DNA from: JANMDS01 sp031430575
GTDB lineage: Bacteria; Pseudomonadota; Gammaproteobacteria; Burkholderiales; Casimicrobiaceae
Assembly: GCA_031430575.1 (NCBI GenBank)
Contig: JANPBT010000060.1
Location: 62,001 to 126,000, forward strand
Direction of reading: 5' to 3'
Length of the DNA stretch: 64,000 nt
Below the pieces are notes generated by a model, which worked only from the letters and a program-made list of their open reading frames with translations, was not told where the DNA came from and ran no database searches. Positions 23,035 through 31,572 of the stretch are shown here, one piece after another; the stretch's first letter is position 1, and each line of letters opens with the position of its first letter. The translations under genes and the position numbers were made by a program.

Positions 23035-23271
23035 ATGCGTTGCCTTGAGCTGTACGACGGTCAGCATGCGGTCGCAATCGATGTCATCGTGCCTCCCAAT
23101 TCCCCCGGCCTCGGATTATTGCCGGGCATGCGCTTTGCGCTCTCGCTCGGCGCAATTGCAAATGCAAATGCATGCGCGCCAACACTTTTACCGCACGAAC
23201 GCTTAATACCTGCGGCGCAGAAAGGCGCTCTTTTGAGCACTTTTTCAAAAAATCACCACTTTGCGGCGTAA
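23035..23271 (+). CDS. Possible small protein, 78 residues, doubtful
   Basis: An open frame, MRCLELYDGQHAVAIDVIVPPNSPGLG..., follows the 63-residue gene by 23 bases with only a weak ribosome-binding site. Its second half contains repeat core 23210-23220, read as IPAAQK. There is no recognisable domain. It may be a non-coding stretch; I list it because no other gene fills 23012-23393. Confidence 0.25.
   Translation: MRCLELYDGQHAVAIDVIVPPNSPGLGLLPGMRFALSLGAIANANACAPTLLPHERLIPAAQKGALLSTFSKNHHFAA
23206..23224 (+). repeat. Dispersed 19-bp repeat
   Basis: Exact core at 23210-23220, in the 381-base stretch between the small secreted-protein gene and the Asn-repeat protein gene. Confidence 0.9.
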
Positions 23272-23393
23272 TTTCAATGTTCTCCCTCTATCGAAAGGCA
23301 TACCCGCTCACTCCACACCGCAATCGTATTCGCATTCGTATTAGCATTTTATCGTTCCACATTTTAATTTTGACAATACACGGAGATACAAAA

Positions 23394-24380
23394 ATGAAAA
23401 CTGAACGCAAATTATCGCTAACCTTCCTCTACGCGCTGCTGATGGGCGCGCTGCTCGCCATGGCTGCGCCCTCGATTGCACAAGATGCCCGTGCCGTCGC
23501 TCGCTTTAGAGCGGAATACAACGCAACGATGAACAATTTCGAGCGGATCGCCGCTAAGCGTGGCGATTTAGAAATGCTTGAGCGCGCGCGCGAAGGGCTT
23601 GGCGCAATGAGCAAAGTGACCGAGGCGCAGCTCGAGAAAGTCTACCTCCTAGCAGGCCGGCCAGATCTTTCTGCCGGCGTGCTCGCGAGCGAGTTAATGG
23701 CCTCACGCTCAGTCAAGGATATCGCGAAATCAGCAGGCTTTCCAGATTCAGCACCCATCGTAAACGAATGCAATAGCGTCGATTATTCACCGAGCACGCG
23801 CTATACCCAACTGATCGCAAAGGAAGTCACTGGCAGCATTCTCGCTGCAGCCACCTTCGTCTGTATTGAGTCCATTTTGGGCGTGAATGCATCACTGGTG
23901 TGCGTGCCGTTTGCCATTGCAGCCAGCATTGCCAATGGTTTTTTCGATACGTCTACGTTTTGCGCAGGGGAAGTATCGGGCAATTTCCACGATGCCAACT
24001 ACGCTCGGCTTGAGCACTTGCACGGCGATTTAAGCGCCGGCACCACCACCATCGTCAACACGATCAATAGCAGCACGGCCAATATCATCAACAACGACAA
24101 CACCAACAGGGCAACGATCGTAAGCAACGACAACACCAACACTGCATCGATCATTACCAACGCCAACGCAAATACCACTACGCTTGTGACGGTGGCCAAT
24201 GCGAACACCGCTTCAATCATTAACAACGACAACGCCAACAAAGACGCGCTCGTAGCAGAAATTCGCGGAATTGCGTGCGAAATCATCGCGCTCTTACACA
24301 CGCCCGATGGCCAACGCAAATCGGCAATCCAAGCCTGCTCAGCTGCGCCTGGCTTCCCATATAGCTGGAATAAGAAGTAA
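23394..24380 (+). CDS. Exported protein with five Asn-rich 11-residue repeats
   Basis: A 328-residue protein of unknown family. Signal peptide KLSLTFLYALLMGALLAMAAPSIAQ, then a helical domain (ARFRAEYNATMNNFERIAAKRGDLEMLERAREGL) and a Cys-containing hydrophobic part (~140-200). Residues ~230-285 hold five 11-residue repeats, TANIINNDNTN, RATIVSNDNTN, TASIITNANAN, TTTLVTVANAN and TASIINNDNAN. The hydrophobic positions repeat every 11, as in right-handed hendecad coiled coils or Asn-ladder beta structures. ATG 23394 has a good AGGAGAT-like site (CGGAGATAC). A bulged hairpin follows the stop. Confidence 0.75.
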   Translation: MKTERKLSLTFLYALLMGALLAMAAPSIAQDARAVARFRAEYNATMNNFERIAAKRGDLEMLERAREGLGAMSKVTEAQLEKVYLLAGRPDLSAGVLASELMASRSVKDIAKSAGFPDSAPIVNECNSVDYSPSTRYTQLIAKEVTGSILAAATFVCIESILGVNASLVCVPFAIAASIANGFFDTSTFCAGEVSGNFHDANYARLEHLHGDLSAGTTTIVNTINSSTANIINNDNTNRATIVSNDNTNTASIITNANANTTTLVTVANANTASIINNDNANKDALVAEIRGIACEIIALLHTPDGQRKSAIQACSAAPGFPYSWNKK

Positions 24381-24395
24381 GCTAGGCCGCATTGC

Positions 24396-24427
24396 CCAGC
24401 GACACACCGCATTGCGGTGGTCGCTGG
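24396..24427 (+). terminator. Hairpin after the Asn-repeat gene, possible terminator
   Basis: CCAGCGACACACCGC pairs with GCGGTGGTCGCTGG (one bulged base, ATT loop). It lacks a clear T run, so termination is uncertain. Confidence 0.45.
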
Positions 24428-24620
24428 TGCAGCTTGAAATTTGAGCTTAGTTAATCTTAGATTTGGATTTGCTTTACTCAAACCACGCCATCAGTTTCGC
24501 CGCTGCTGACTTCACGACCTCAATGTCCCTCACGAAATCGCCTAGCGCAATGCAAATCGCTAACGCTTTCGCGATAGCCACCTAAACAATCCTCTTAACG
24601 TAAGCGCAAGGAGCACCACC

Positions 24621-24914
24621 ATGTACGCACGCATCGTCACCGTTCAGATCAACCCGAAATTGTTTGAAGAAGCCATCGCCGTTTATCGCAACTCCATCGT
24701 GCCCGCTGCGAAAGAGCAAAGAGGCAACGTCAGCATGATGCTGCTCGGCGATGAGGCCACGGGGAAAGTGCAATCAATCAGCCTGTGGGAGACTGAAGCC
24801 GATGAACGCACCAGCGCGCTCAGTGGCTACTTGCAGACGCAATTCGCCAAGCTCGGCACGATGATGGTTACGCCGCCCACGCACGAAGCGTATGAGGTGT
24901 GGGTGAAGGCCTAA
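24621..24914 (+). CDS. Small ABM/dimeric alpha-beta barrel protein
   Basis: A 97-residue protein beginning MYARIVTVQINPKLFEEAIAVYRNSIVPAAKEQRG and ending AKLGTMMVTPPTHEAYEVWVKA. The layout beta-alpha-beta-beta-alpha-beta with SLWETEADERTS matches the antibiotic-biosynthesis-monooxygenase-like dimeric barrel. Such proteins include small monooxygenases and many of unknown role; no cofactor residues can be assigned. An AAGGAG site precedes the ATG. It is monocistronic and convergent with recJ. A degenerate repeat copy is at 25022-25041. Confidence 0.75.
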   Translation: MYARIVTVQINPKLFEEAIAVYRNSIVPAAKEQRGNVSMMLLGDEATGKVQSISLWETEADERTSALSGYLQTQFAKLGTMMVTPPTHEAYEVWVKA

Positions 24915-25080
24915 AGAATGATGAGTTTCAGTGTTAACGCCAGCGACACGATGATTCTTGATCGCGACAAACTAACGGAACACGATGGGCTATTCCGCCC
25001 CGATTGGCGCTCAAACGGGCGCGTTACCTGCGAGCGCGCAGATATAAGGGGAATTCGTGACACAAAGCCAGCGACATACA

Positions 25081-26775
25081 TTACGCGCTCACGCCACGCC
25101 AAGCATCAATCATCATTTCAGGTGCTGTTTTTCCGTTAAATGTATTGACCACGAGCTTATAAACGACATGAATCTGCGCCGCAGGTATTTGCGTTTCATT
25201 CCAGAGCAGTGCGGTGATGATATCGCCACTCTCACGCTTGACCCGCAACTTCAAATGCTTACCGCCAACAATGCGCTGATCGATCACGGTGACCACTTCA
25301 TCAAACATCGGCGCTGGAAAGCCTTGCCCCCAAACCGCACTATTTAAAGCAGCAACATCGTTCGCAAATACCTGCGGCGCAGAATATGCGCCGTCAGTCC
25401 AATGCACGCGGGTGAGCACATCGGTAGTCAATAATTCCTGCGCGACGGCCTCAAATGCAGTTGCAAATTTTTCGAAATTTTCGTGCGCGATTGAAAGCCC
25501 GGCGGCCATCGCGTGGCCACCAAATTTCTCAATTAAATCGGGCGTGCGCTTGCTCACAAGATCAAGAGCATCACGCAAATGAAAGCCACTGATTGAGCGC
25601 CCAGAACCGCGCAATGCACCATCACCATTGCCGGGGGCGAACACGATCGTGGGCCGATGCAAGGCATCTTTAAGCCGCCCAGCCACGATGCCGATGACAC
25701 CTTGATGCCAGCGCGCATCCATCAAGCAAATAGTGTAGTGATCTTCTGCCACCCTGGCACGGGCGCTGGCAAACGCTTCATCGCGCATACCCGCTTCAAT
25801 CTCGCGCCGCTCGCGATTGAGAGCGTCAAGCTCGGCGGCGATTTCAGTCGCGCGATCGGCATCGTCGGTCAAAAGGCACTCGATGCCCAAGGTAATGTCG
25901 GCCAAGCGCCCGGCAGCATTAATGCGCGGCCCGACGATGAAGCCTAAATCTTGCGTGGTGGCATTGGTGATCTCGCGCCCGCCGACTGCAAATAGCGCGC
26001 GCAAGCCAGCGCAAGCATGCCCGGCGCGCATGCGGCGAATGCCTTGCTCCACCAGCGTGCGATTGACTTCATCGAGCGCAACTACATCGGCTACCGTGCC
26101 TGCGGCCACCAAATCGAGCCATTGCGCTAGGTTTACATTGCGGGCATCGCGCGTAGTGCGCAACGCCATCAACACATAAAACATCACGCCCACGCCTGCA
26201 ATCGCTTTTGAGGGAAATGCGCAGCCGGGCTGATTGGGGTTTACGATCAGGGCCGCTGGAAGTTGCGCTGCAGGTAAGTGATGATCGGTCACCAACACAT
26301 CGACACCTTGCGCCCGCGCGGCGGCAACACCATCAACGCTTGCGATGCCGTTGTCGACAGTGACGATGAGCTGCGGCGATTTCTCTGCAATGGCGAGGGC
26401 GACGATTTCAGGGGTGAGGCCGTAGCCAAACTCGAAACGATTGGGCACTAGGTAATCGACCGTTGCGCCCAACGCACGCAACCCACGGATACCGACGGCG
26501 CAGGCCGTCGCGCCATCCGCATCGTAATCGGCGACGATACAAATGCGCTCGTTTAAATCAATTGCTCTCGATAAACGCTCCACCGCCTGGGCGATTCCTT
26601 TCAGCAATTGCGGTGATGGCAAGCCCGCGAGCCCATGGCGCACGGCATCGGCGGTGGAAATTCCGCGGGCTGCGTAAAGCTTCGCGAGGGGCGCAGGAAT
26701 TTCTGCTGCGATGAGCGCGGCAACGTGCTCAGGCGGAGCACTGCGGTGGCGAATATTAAGTGTGTTGTCGTTCAT
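25081..26775 (-). CDS. recJ: Single-stranded-DNA-specific exonuclease RecJ
   Basis: A 564-residue 5'-3' single-strand exonuclease of recombination and repair. DHH motifs: CIVADYDADGATA, LIVTVDNGI and LVTDHH. The DHHA1 part has RSISGFHLRDAL and IEKFGGHAMAAGLSI. ATG 26775 overlaps the stop of the upstream gene (ATGA) and lies inside repeat copy 26774-26792. Internal copies: 25372-25382 (SAPQV) and 25174-25184 (IPAAQI), plus a degenerate one near 26265. In transformable bacteria RecJ also acts on incoming DNA. Confidence 0.96.
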   Translation of the reverse strand: MNDNTLNIRHRSAPPEHVAALIAAEIPAPLAKLYAARGISTADAVRHGLAGLPSPQLLKGIAQAVERLSRAIDLNERICIVADYDADGATACAVGIRGLRALGATVDYLVPNRFEFGYGLTPEIVALAIAEKSPQLIVTVDNGIASVDGVAAARAQGVDVLVTDHHLPAAQLPAALIVNPNQPGCAFPSKAIAGVGVMFYVLMALRTTRDARNVNLAQWLDLVAAGTVADVVALDEVNRTLVEQGIRRMRAGHACAGLRALFAVGGREITNATTQDLGFIVGPRINAAGRLADITLGIECLLTDDADRATEIAAELDALNRERREIEAGMRDEAFASARARVAEDHYTICLMDARWHQGVIGIVAGRLKDALHRPTIVFAPGNGDGALRGSGRSISGFHLRDALDLVSKRTPDLIEKFGGHAMAAGLSIAHENFEKFATAFEAVAQELLTTDVLTRVHWTDGAYSAPQVFANDVAALNSAVWGQGFPAPMFDEVVTVIDQRIVGGKHLKLRVKRESGDIITALLWNETQIPAAQIHVVYKLVVNTFNGKTAPEMMIDAWRGVSA

Positions 26776-27800
26776 ACCTGCGGCGCAGAAAGGGATGCGA
26801 AAATCTCGGCTGGCTTTGCGCCGCCCCCGGTGATCGATTGCCAAAATGCAGCAAGCCCTTGCGCGGGCTGCCAACGCAGTAGATGCGTCGGGCGTTGGCC
26901 GCCGAGCACGAATGAAATCTGATGCTTGGCCAGCAGCAGCGGTGCTATTTTCTGCGCCACCAACGCTGCAAATGATTCACGCCATACCTCGCCATCGCCA
27001 CGCAGATAGCTTGCCATTAATGTTGGGTAAAACGCCACAATGTTTTCACAATTTGCGGTGCTCGGATTCACCGCGATTGACAGCGCTTCGCCTAGCATCT
27101 GCGCCTGCCTGCAATCGCTGAAAAGCGCAAATACCTGCGGCGCAGATTGAGCCAATTTGGGCTTTAATTGCGAACCGCTCGCCCACGGCCAGACGCAATT
27201 GACCGGCAGCGCAGTGCGCGCGGCGCGGGCTTCATTGATGGGGTGGGTGAAAAGCAACATCTGCGCCTCGGTCATGATTTGTCGCAATCGGCGGGCATCG
27301 TTGCCAGTGATCGGGACAAAGCGTGCGGGCACGTTCATCGCGCCCCAAGGATCGACGGTGCGCAAATCCAGCGCGGCCTCGGAGTGCATCAGCCACTGCG
27401 AGGCGGAAATCGCGTGAAAGCGCACGTTGTCTTGTTCGAAATGGGCGTTGAGCGCGGCGATGAGCGCGGTTGATTCGGTTACTGAAAGATCGCCAATCAT
27501 CGCCGTCAGCGCCACGTCTTCGCGTCCCGCCGTGCAATGCGCTGGATCGGCCCGCAGCCATGTGCCTTCGCCTTCCAAGCCGTGCGCAGCCGCAGCGCAC
27601 GCCGCATAGGGCGCATCGGCTGCTGCGCCCAAAAGCAAGGCTCCAAGCCAGCCCGACCAGCACAAAACATCCAAAATCTGCGCCGCAGGTATGCGGCTTA
27701 AGCCACCTCGCAAAGCGGGCAGCGCGAGTCCATCATACGGCGCATCGCCAGCATCGGCGGGCCAAAGGGAACCAGGAAGTGCAATCGTGATCGTAGACAT
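26772..27800 (-). CDS. RpfE-like/COG4255 protein (recJ-linked)
   Basis: A 342-residue protein resembling the RpfE-type proteins found next to recJ in Xanthomonas and Burkholderiales. These are distantly related to cofactor-independent phosphoglycerate mutases and have no proven activity. Recognisable parts: ITIALPGSLWPADAGDAPYDGLALPALRGGLSR and DPWGAMNVPARFVPITGNDARRLRQIMTEAQMLLFTHPINEARAARTALPVNCVWPWASG. It is coupled to recJ by an ATGA overlap. Three repeat copies lie inside: 27678-27688 (IPAAQI), 27135-27145 (SAPQV) and 26778-26788, which supplies the last five residues SAPQV. Confidence 0.8.
   Translation of the reverse strand: MSTITIALPGSLWPADAGDAPYDGLALPALRGGLSRIPAAQILDVLCWSGWLGALLLGAAADAPYAACAAAAHGLEGEGTWLRADPAHCTAGREDVALTAMIGDLSVTESTALIAALNAHFEQDNVRFHAISASQWLMHSEAALDLRTVDPWGAMNVPARFVPITGNDARRLRQIMTEAQMLLFTHPINEARAARTALPVNCVWPWASGSQLKPKLAQSAPQVFALFSDCRQAQMLGEALSIAVNPSTANCENIVAFYPTLMASYLRGDGEVWRESFAALVAQKIAPLLLAKHQISFVLGGQRPTHLLRWQPAQGLAAFWQSITGGGAKPAEIFASLSAPQV
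26774..26792 (+). repeat. Dispersed 19-bp repeat overlapping recJ start
   Basis: Exact core at 26778-26788. On the minus strand it ends in GCAGGTATG, whose ATG is the recJ start. Confidence 0.9.
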
Positions 27801-27852
27801 AGCCTGAAGTTTATCGATGCCTCAGAAATGCACGCTATGAAACAATCACGAG

Positions 27853-29097
27853 ATGTCACTTTTTGAACTCACCCTAGGCTGGCGCTATACCCGCGCCAAG
27901 CGCCGCAACCGCTTCGTCTCCTTTATTGCTTTAACATCGATGATCGGCATCGCCCTTGGCGTGGCTGCGCTCATTATCGTGCTCTCGGTGATGAATGGCT
28001 TTCAATCAGAGCTCCGCTCGCGCATTTTGGCTGCGTCATCGCATGTGCAAGTGCGCGGCTTTGATGGGCCAATTGCCGATTGGCGCGAACTTGAAAAATT
28101 CATGCGCACTGAAAAGCAAGTTAAAGCCATCGCCCCCTACGTTGAGGGCGAAGCCCTGTTTACCGTAGGGGCGAATAGTCGTCCTGGGCTTTTGCGTGGC
28201 ATCGATCCAGCGGTCGAAAGCAAGGTCACCGAAGTGGCTCAGCATATGAAGTTTGGCAAGATGGATGATTTAAAAGCCGGTGCATTCAGTATCGTCCTCG
28301 GGCGAGATTTAGCTCAGATCTTGGGCGTGCGCCCCGGGGATCGCGTCGTCGCCACGATCGCGCAAGGCACGGCCACGCCAGCGGGCACGGTGCCGCGCAG
28401 CAAAGCGTTTACCGTGGTCGGTTTATTTGAAATTGGTTATCAAGAGGCCGATAGCCGCGTTGCGCTCATTCATATCGAAGATGCCCAAAAGCTCTATCAA
28501 ATGGGAGATGGCGTAACGGGCATGCGCGCACGGCTCGATGATTTGATGCAGGCACCGCAAGTCGCAGGCCGTTGGCTCACGGCAATGCCCAGCGGCTTGG
28601 CCATTGCCGATTGGTCGCGCCAAAATGCTAATTTTTTTCGCGCAATTCAAATTGAAAAGCGCTCAATGTTTGTCATCTTAACGCTCATCATCGCAGTGGC
28701 CGCATTTAACTTGGTGAGCACTTTAGTGATGGCCGTTTCTGAAAAGCAGGCCGACATCGCGATTCTGCGCACGCTCGGCGCGCGCCCCCGCAGCATCATG
28801 GGTATTTTCTTGCTGCAAGGCGCGATCATTGGTATCGCCGGTACGCTGCTTGGCACGCTATTTGGCATTGTCGTAGCACTCAACATTGATGTGATCGTGC
28901 CCTTCCTAGAGCGCGTGTTTGGCGTAGTGTTCCTTGATAAATCGGTTTACCAAATCCCAGATATTCCAAGCGAGCTGCATTGGGATGATGTGCGTTATGT
29001 CGTTTCAATTTCCATCGCTCTGGCGCTCGCGGCAACGATTTACCCTTCATGGCGGGCCTCAAAAACGTTGCCTGCCGAGGCGCTGCGCTATGAGTAA
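27853..29097 (+). CDS. lolC: Lipoprotein-releasing ABC transporter permease LolC/E
   Basis: A 414-residue inner-membrane permease that, with LolD, hands outer-membrane lipoproteins to LolA. Four TM segments: SFIALTSMIGIALGVAALIIVLSVMNGF at the N-terminus and three near the C-terminus (MFVILTLIIAVAAFNLVSTLVMAV; FLLQGAIIGIAGTLLGTLFGIVVAL; VSISIALALAATIYPSW). A large periplasmic loop lies between TM1 and TM2. Motif ADIAILRTLGARPRSIMGIF is typical. The stop overlaps the lolD start by 8 bases. No repeat copy is inside. Confidence 0.95.
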   Translation: MSLFELTLGWRYTRAKRRNRFVSFIALTSMIGIALGVAALIIVLSVMNGFQSELRSRILAASSHVQVRGFDGPIADWRELEKFMRTEKQVKAIAPYVEGEALFTVGANSRPGLLRGIDPAVESKVTEVAQHMKFGKMDDLKAGAFSIVLGRDLAQILGVRPGDRVVATIAQGTATPAGTVPRSKAFTVVGLFEIGYQEADSRVALIHIEDAQKLYQMGDGVTGMRARLDDLMQAPQVAGRWLTAMPSGLAIADWSRQNANFFRAIQIEKRSMFVILTLIIAVAAFNLVSTLVMAVSEKQADIAILRTLGARPRSIMGIFLLQGAIIGIAGTLLGTLFGIVVALNIDVIVPFLERVFGVVFLDKSVYQIPDIPSELHWDDVRYVVSISIALALAATIYPSWRASKTLPAEALRYE

Positions 29098-29770
29098 TGC
29101 CCAGATCGTCTTGCGTGCGCAAGGTTTAACCAAGACTTATCTCACAGGCCCGCAGCCAGTCACCGTTTTGCGTGAAGTGAGCCTGCGCGTGCATGCCGGT
29201 GAGTCGCTCGCCATCGTCGGCGCATCGGGCTCAGGTAAGAGCACGCTTTTGCATTTGCTCGGCGGCTTAGACCACGTAAGCGCAGGCGAAGTATTTTGGA
29301 ATGAGCAGCCGATTGCAAAAATGGCGGGCAACGCTCAAGATACGCTGCGCAACGCCCATCTTGGTTTCGTCTACCAATTTCATCATCTCATTGGCGAGCT
29401 GACTGCGCTTGAAAATGCCGCACTGCCATTGCGCGTGCGGCGCATGCCAATACCTGCGGCGCAGAATCGGGCGCTGGAGCTGCTCACGCACATGGGATTG
29501 GCCAATCGCGCGGCGCATTTGCCCTCAGAGCTGTCAGGCGGTGAACGGCAACGTGTAGCGATTGCGCGCGCGCTCGCTGGCAATCCAAAATGCTTACTCG
29601 CCGATGAACCCACTGGCAATCTTGATCGCGAAAATGCCGAGCGTGTGTTTGATACCTTGGTGCAAGCTTGCAAAACCCAAGGCGCGGCGCTCATCTTAGT
29701 CACCCACGCAGTCGATTTGGCGCAACGCTGCGACCGCATGCTGCGCCTTGATGATGGCGTTTTGAGTTAA
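29090..29770 (+). CDS. lolD: Lipoprotein-releasing ABC transporter ATP-binding protein LolD
   Basis: A 226-residue ABC ATPase. Walker A GASGSGKST (44-52), signature LSGGERQRVAIARAL and Walker B CLLADEPTGNLD. ATG 29090 is chosen because it gives MSNAQIVLRAQGLTKTY and overlaps the lolC stop. The repeat core 29454-29464 encodes IPAAQN just after the Q-loop region (RRMPIPAAQNRALELL), a variable spot in the family. Confidence 0.96.
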   Translation: MSNAQIVLRAQGLTKTYLTGPQPVTVLREVSLRVHAGESLAIVGASGSGKSTLLHLLGGLDHVSAGEVFWNEQPIAKMAGNAQDTLRNAHLGFVYQFHHLIGELTALENAALPLRVRRMPIPAAQNRALELLTHMGLANRAAHLPSELSGGERQRVAIARALAGNPKCLLADEPTGNLDRENAERVFDTLVQACKTQGAALILVTHAVDLAQRCDRMLRLDDGVLS

Positions 29771-29774
29771 TCCA

Positions 29775-30392
29775 ATGAAAACTGCCCCCACACAATTTGC
29801 GCTCGCCTGCCTCGCACTCACACTCGCGGTGCTCGCGTGGTCAGGGTTTGCCCCGAAAGACCGGTTAACCTGGGTGATGGAAGTCGCCCCCGTATTAATC
29901 GCCATTCCGATTATTTTTGCAAGCTGGAAGCGCTTTCCCCTTTCCGCGCTGCTCTTGGGGGTGATCACGTTTCACGGCATCGTGCTCATGGTTGGCGGGA
30001 AATACACCTATGCCGAAGTGCCGCTTTTTGACTGGGTGCGCGATACCTTCCAGCAGTCCCGCAACAACTACGACAAAGTCGGCCACTTCATGCAAGGCTT
30101 CGCCCCTGCTCTGGTCGCGCGCGAGCTTTTACTGCGCACATCCCCGCTGCGCGAAGGTAAATGGCTCATCGTACTGGTGGTGTTATCTTGCTTAGGCATC
30201 AGCGCGATTTACGAGCTCATCGAGTGGGGCGCAGCGGTCGCAATCGGTCAAGGTGCAGATCAATTTCTCGGCACGCAGGGCGATCCGTGGGACACCCAAA
30301 AAGATATGGCATTTGCAGGCATCGGCGCGCTCATCGCAGTGCTGCTATTCGCAAAATGGCATGATCGCAGCATCGCCAAGTTGCCCGACTAG
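29775..30392 (+). CDS. DUF2238/YjdF family membrane protein
   Basis: A 205-residue protein with about six TM segments. YjdF/DUF2238 features: GGKYTYAEVPLFDWVRDTFQQSRNNYDKVGHFMQGFAPALVARELLLR, and SAIYELIEWGAAVAIGQGADQFLGTQGDPWDTQKDMAFAGIGALIAVLLF. The conserved His, Glu, Asp and Trp in the membrane part suggest a transport or enzymatic role, but function is unknown. It begins 4 bases after lolD and is likely in the same transcript, which ends in the repeat hairpin at 30408-30460. Confidence 0.9.
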   Translation: MKTAPTQFALACLALTLAVLAWSGFAPKDRLTWVMEVAPVLIAIPIIFASWKRFPLSALLLGVITFHGIVLMVGGKYTYAEVPLFDWVRDTFQQSRNNYDKVGHFMQGFAPALVARELLLRTSPLREGKWLIVLVVLSCLGISAIYELIEWGAAVAIGQGADQFLGTQGDPWDTQKDMAFAGIGALIAVLLFAKWHDRSIAKLPD

Positions 30393-30407
30393 CCCGAAAG
30401 AGTGCGC

Positions 30408-30460
30408 ATACCTGCGGCGCAGATTTGGCCCGAAAACGGCTAAATCTGCGCCGCAGGTAT
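30408..30460. repeat. Inverted pair of the dispersed repeat (hairpin)
   Basis: ATACCTGCGGCGCAGATTT (30408-30426) and its exact reverse complement (30442-30460) around a 15-base loop form a 19-bp perfect stem between yjdF-like and mipA-like genes. It may end the lolCD transcript, although the T run is short. Confidence 0.85.
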
Positions 30461-30547
30461 TGCCCTATCGCAGGCTCGCCCTCCATTGCGTGCGTGTGAT
30501 TTCCGAGCGTACACTCAACGATGCTTTTCTTTCATTGAGGCAATGCG

Positions 30548-31498
30548 ATGAATCAAGGCTCGACCTTACACACTTCTAGCAATCGCACGGTGCACCGTGC
30601 GATTGGCGCGACGTCGTGGCGCGGAGTTGTTTTAGCCTTGCTAAATCTAGCAAGCATTGCCAACGCTGAAATCACCCCGCAGGCAACGCAGCGCGAGACG
30701 ATGGCGCAAGATCAGCACAACGCGCAATCAGATCGCGATGCGCCCGCCAAAGTTGCACCAGCGATTCCGGGGTTTGAATACGCATTGGGGATGGGCGTTG
30801 CCCAAAAGCCAGATTATCTGGGTGCCAGCGGTAGCCATTTTGATCTGCGCCCCGTGTGGTGGCTGCGCTATGGGCGATTTACGATCATCGGCCCGCGCGG
30901 CGGCTTATCGCGTAACCCCGATCGTGTAAGTGAATCTCAAGGCGGCGCGAGTGCGACCGTGCTCGAGACTGAGCAACTGCGATTTAATCTCGGGCTGCGG
31001 GTCGAAAATGGACGCTCTGCTAGCGAATCCCCCCGACTCGCGGGCATACCAGATATAAAACGGCGGGTGGTCTACATAGCCGGGGTCGCCTACGATTTCG
31101 CGCCTGATTGGGCCATCACCGCTAAGCTTTCCGGAGATGTCACCGGCGCAAAAACGGGCACCACCGCAACCATCACCATCGGCACGCACGGGCATTTCGA
31201 TCCCAAAACTTACTGGAATCTTTCCGCAAGTGCGGCCTACGCCGATCGCTATGGGATGCATGCAAGATTTGGCGTTCCCTCAGGTGCTGGGCTGCCCGCG
31301 TACGCACCCGATGCGAGCCCGCTCGATGCGGGAATCGAAATCAATATTCGGCGACAAATTTTTGACCATTGGTCTATTTTCGGATCTGCTGGCCACGCAC
31401 GCCTACTTGGCGACGCGCGCAATAGCCCGCTCACGCTCAAAAGAGATCAGCGCAATTTTTTCGTCGGCTTCGCGTATCAGTCTGCGCCTTCGCGTTAA
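30548..31498 (+). CDS. MipA/OmpV family outer-membrane protein
   Basis: A 316-residue exported barrel protein. After an atypically long N-terminus (WRGVVLALLNLASIANA as the hydrophobic part) come FEYALGMGVAQKPDYLGASGSHFDLRPVWWLRYGRFTIIGPRGG and AGVAYDFAPDWAITAKLSGDV, the MipA/OmpV layout. It ends FFVGFAYQSAPSR. MipA proteins scaffold murein enzymes or affect uptake of small molecules; which applies here is unknown. ATG 30548 overlaps the leader of the hairpin region and another start may exist. Confidence 0.85.
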   Translation: MNQGSTLHTSSNRTVHRAIGATSWRGVVLALLNLASIANAEITPQATQRETMAQDQHNAQSDRDAPAKVAPAIPGFEYALGMGVAQKPDYLGASGSHFDLRPVWWLRYGRFTIIGPRGGLSRNPDRVSESQGGASATVLETEQLRFNLGLRVENGRSASESPRLAGIPDIKRRVVYIAGVAYDFAPDWAITAKLSGDVTGAKTGTTATITIGTHGHFDPKTYWNLSASAAYADRYGMHARFGVPSGAGLPAYAPDASPLDAGIEINIRRQIFDHWSIFGSAGHARLLGDARNSPLTLKRDQRNFFVGFAYQSAPSR

Positions 31499-31523
31499 CG
31501 ACGCAGGTTCATCAATTTGAACC

Positions 31524-31542
31524 ATACCTGCGGCGCAGTTTT
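31524..31542 (+). repeat. Dispersed 19-bp repeat, convergent gap
   Basis: Exact core at 31528-31538 between the MipA-like gene and the 417-residue hypothetical gene. Confidence 0.9.
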
Positions 31543-31572
31543 GCACCGCAGGATGCTAAAACAAAGCACAGC

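Noticed and set aside
24918..25139. 73-residue frame after the ABM gene
   Set aside because: No recognisable domain, weak start, and it runs into the recJ 3' end.
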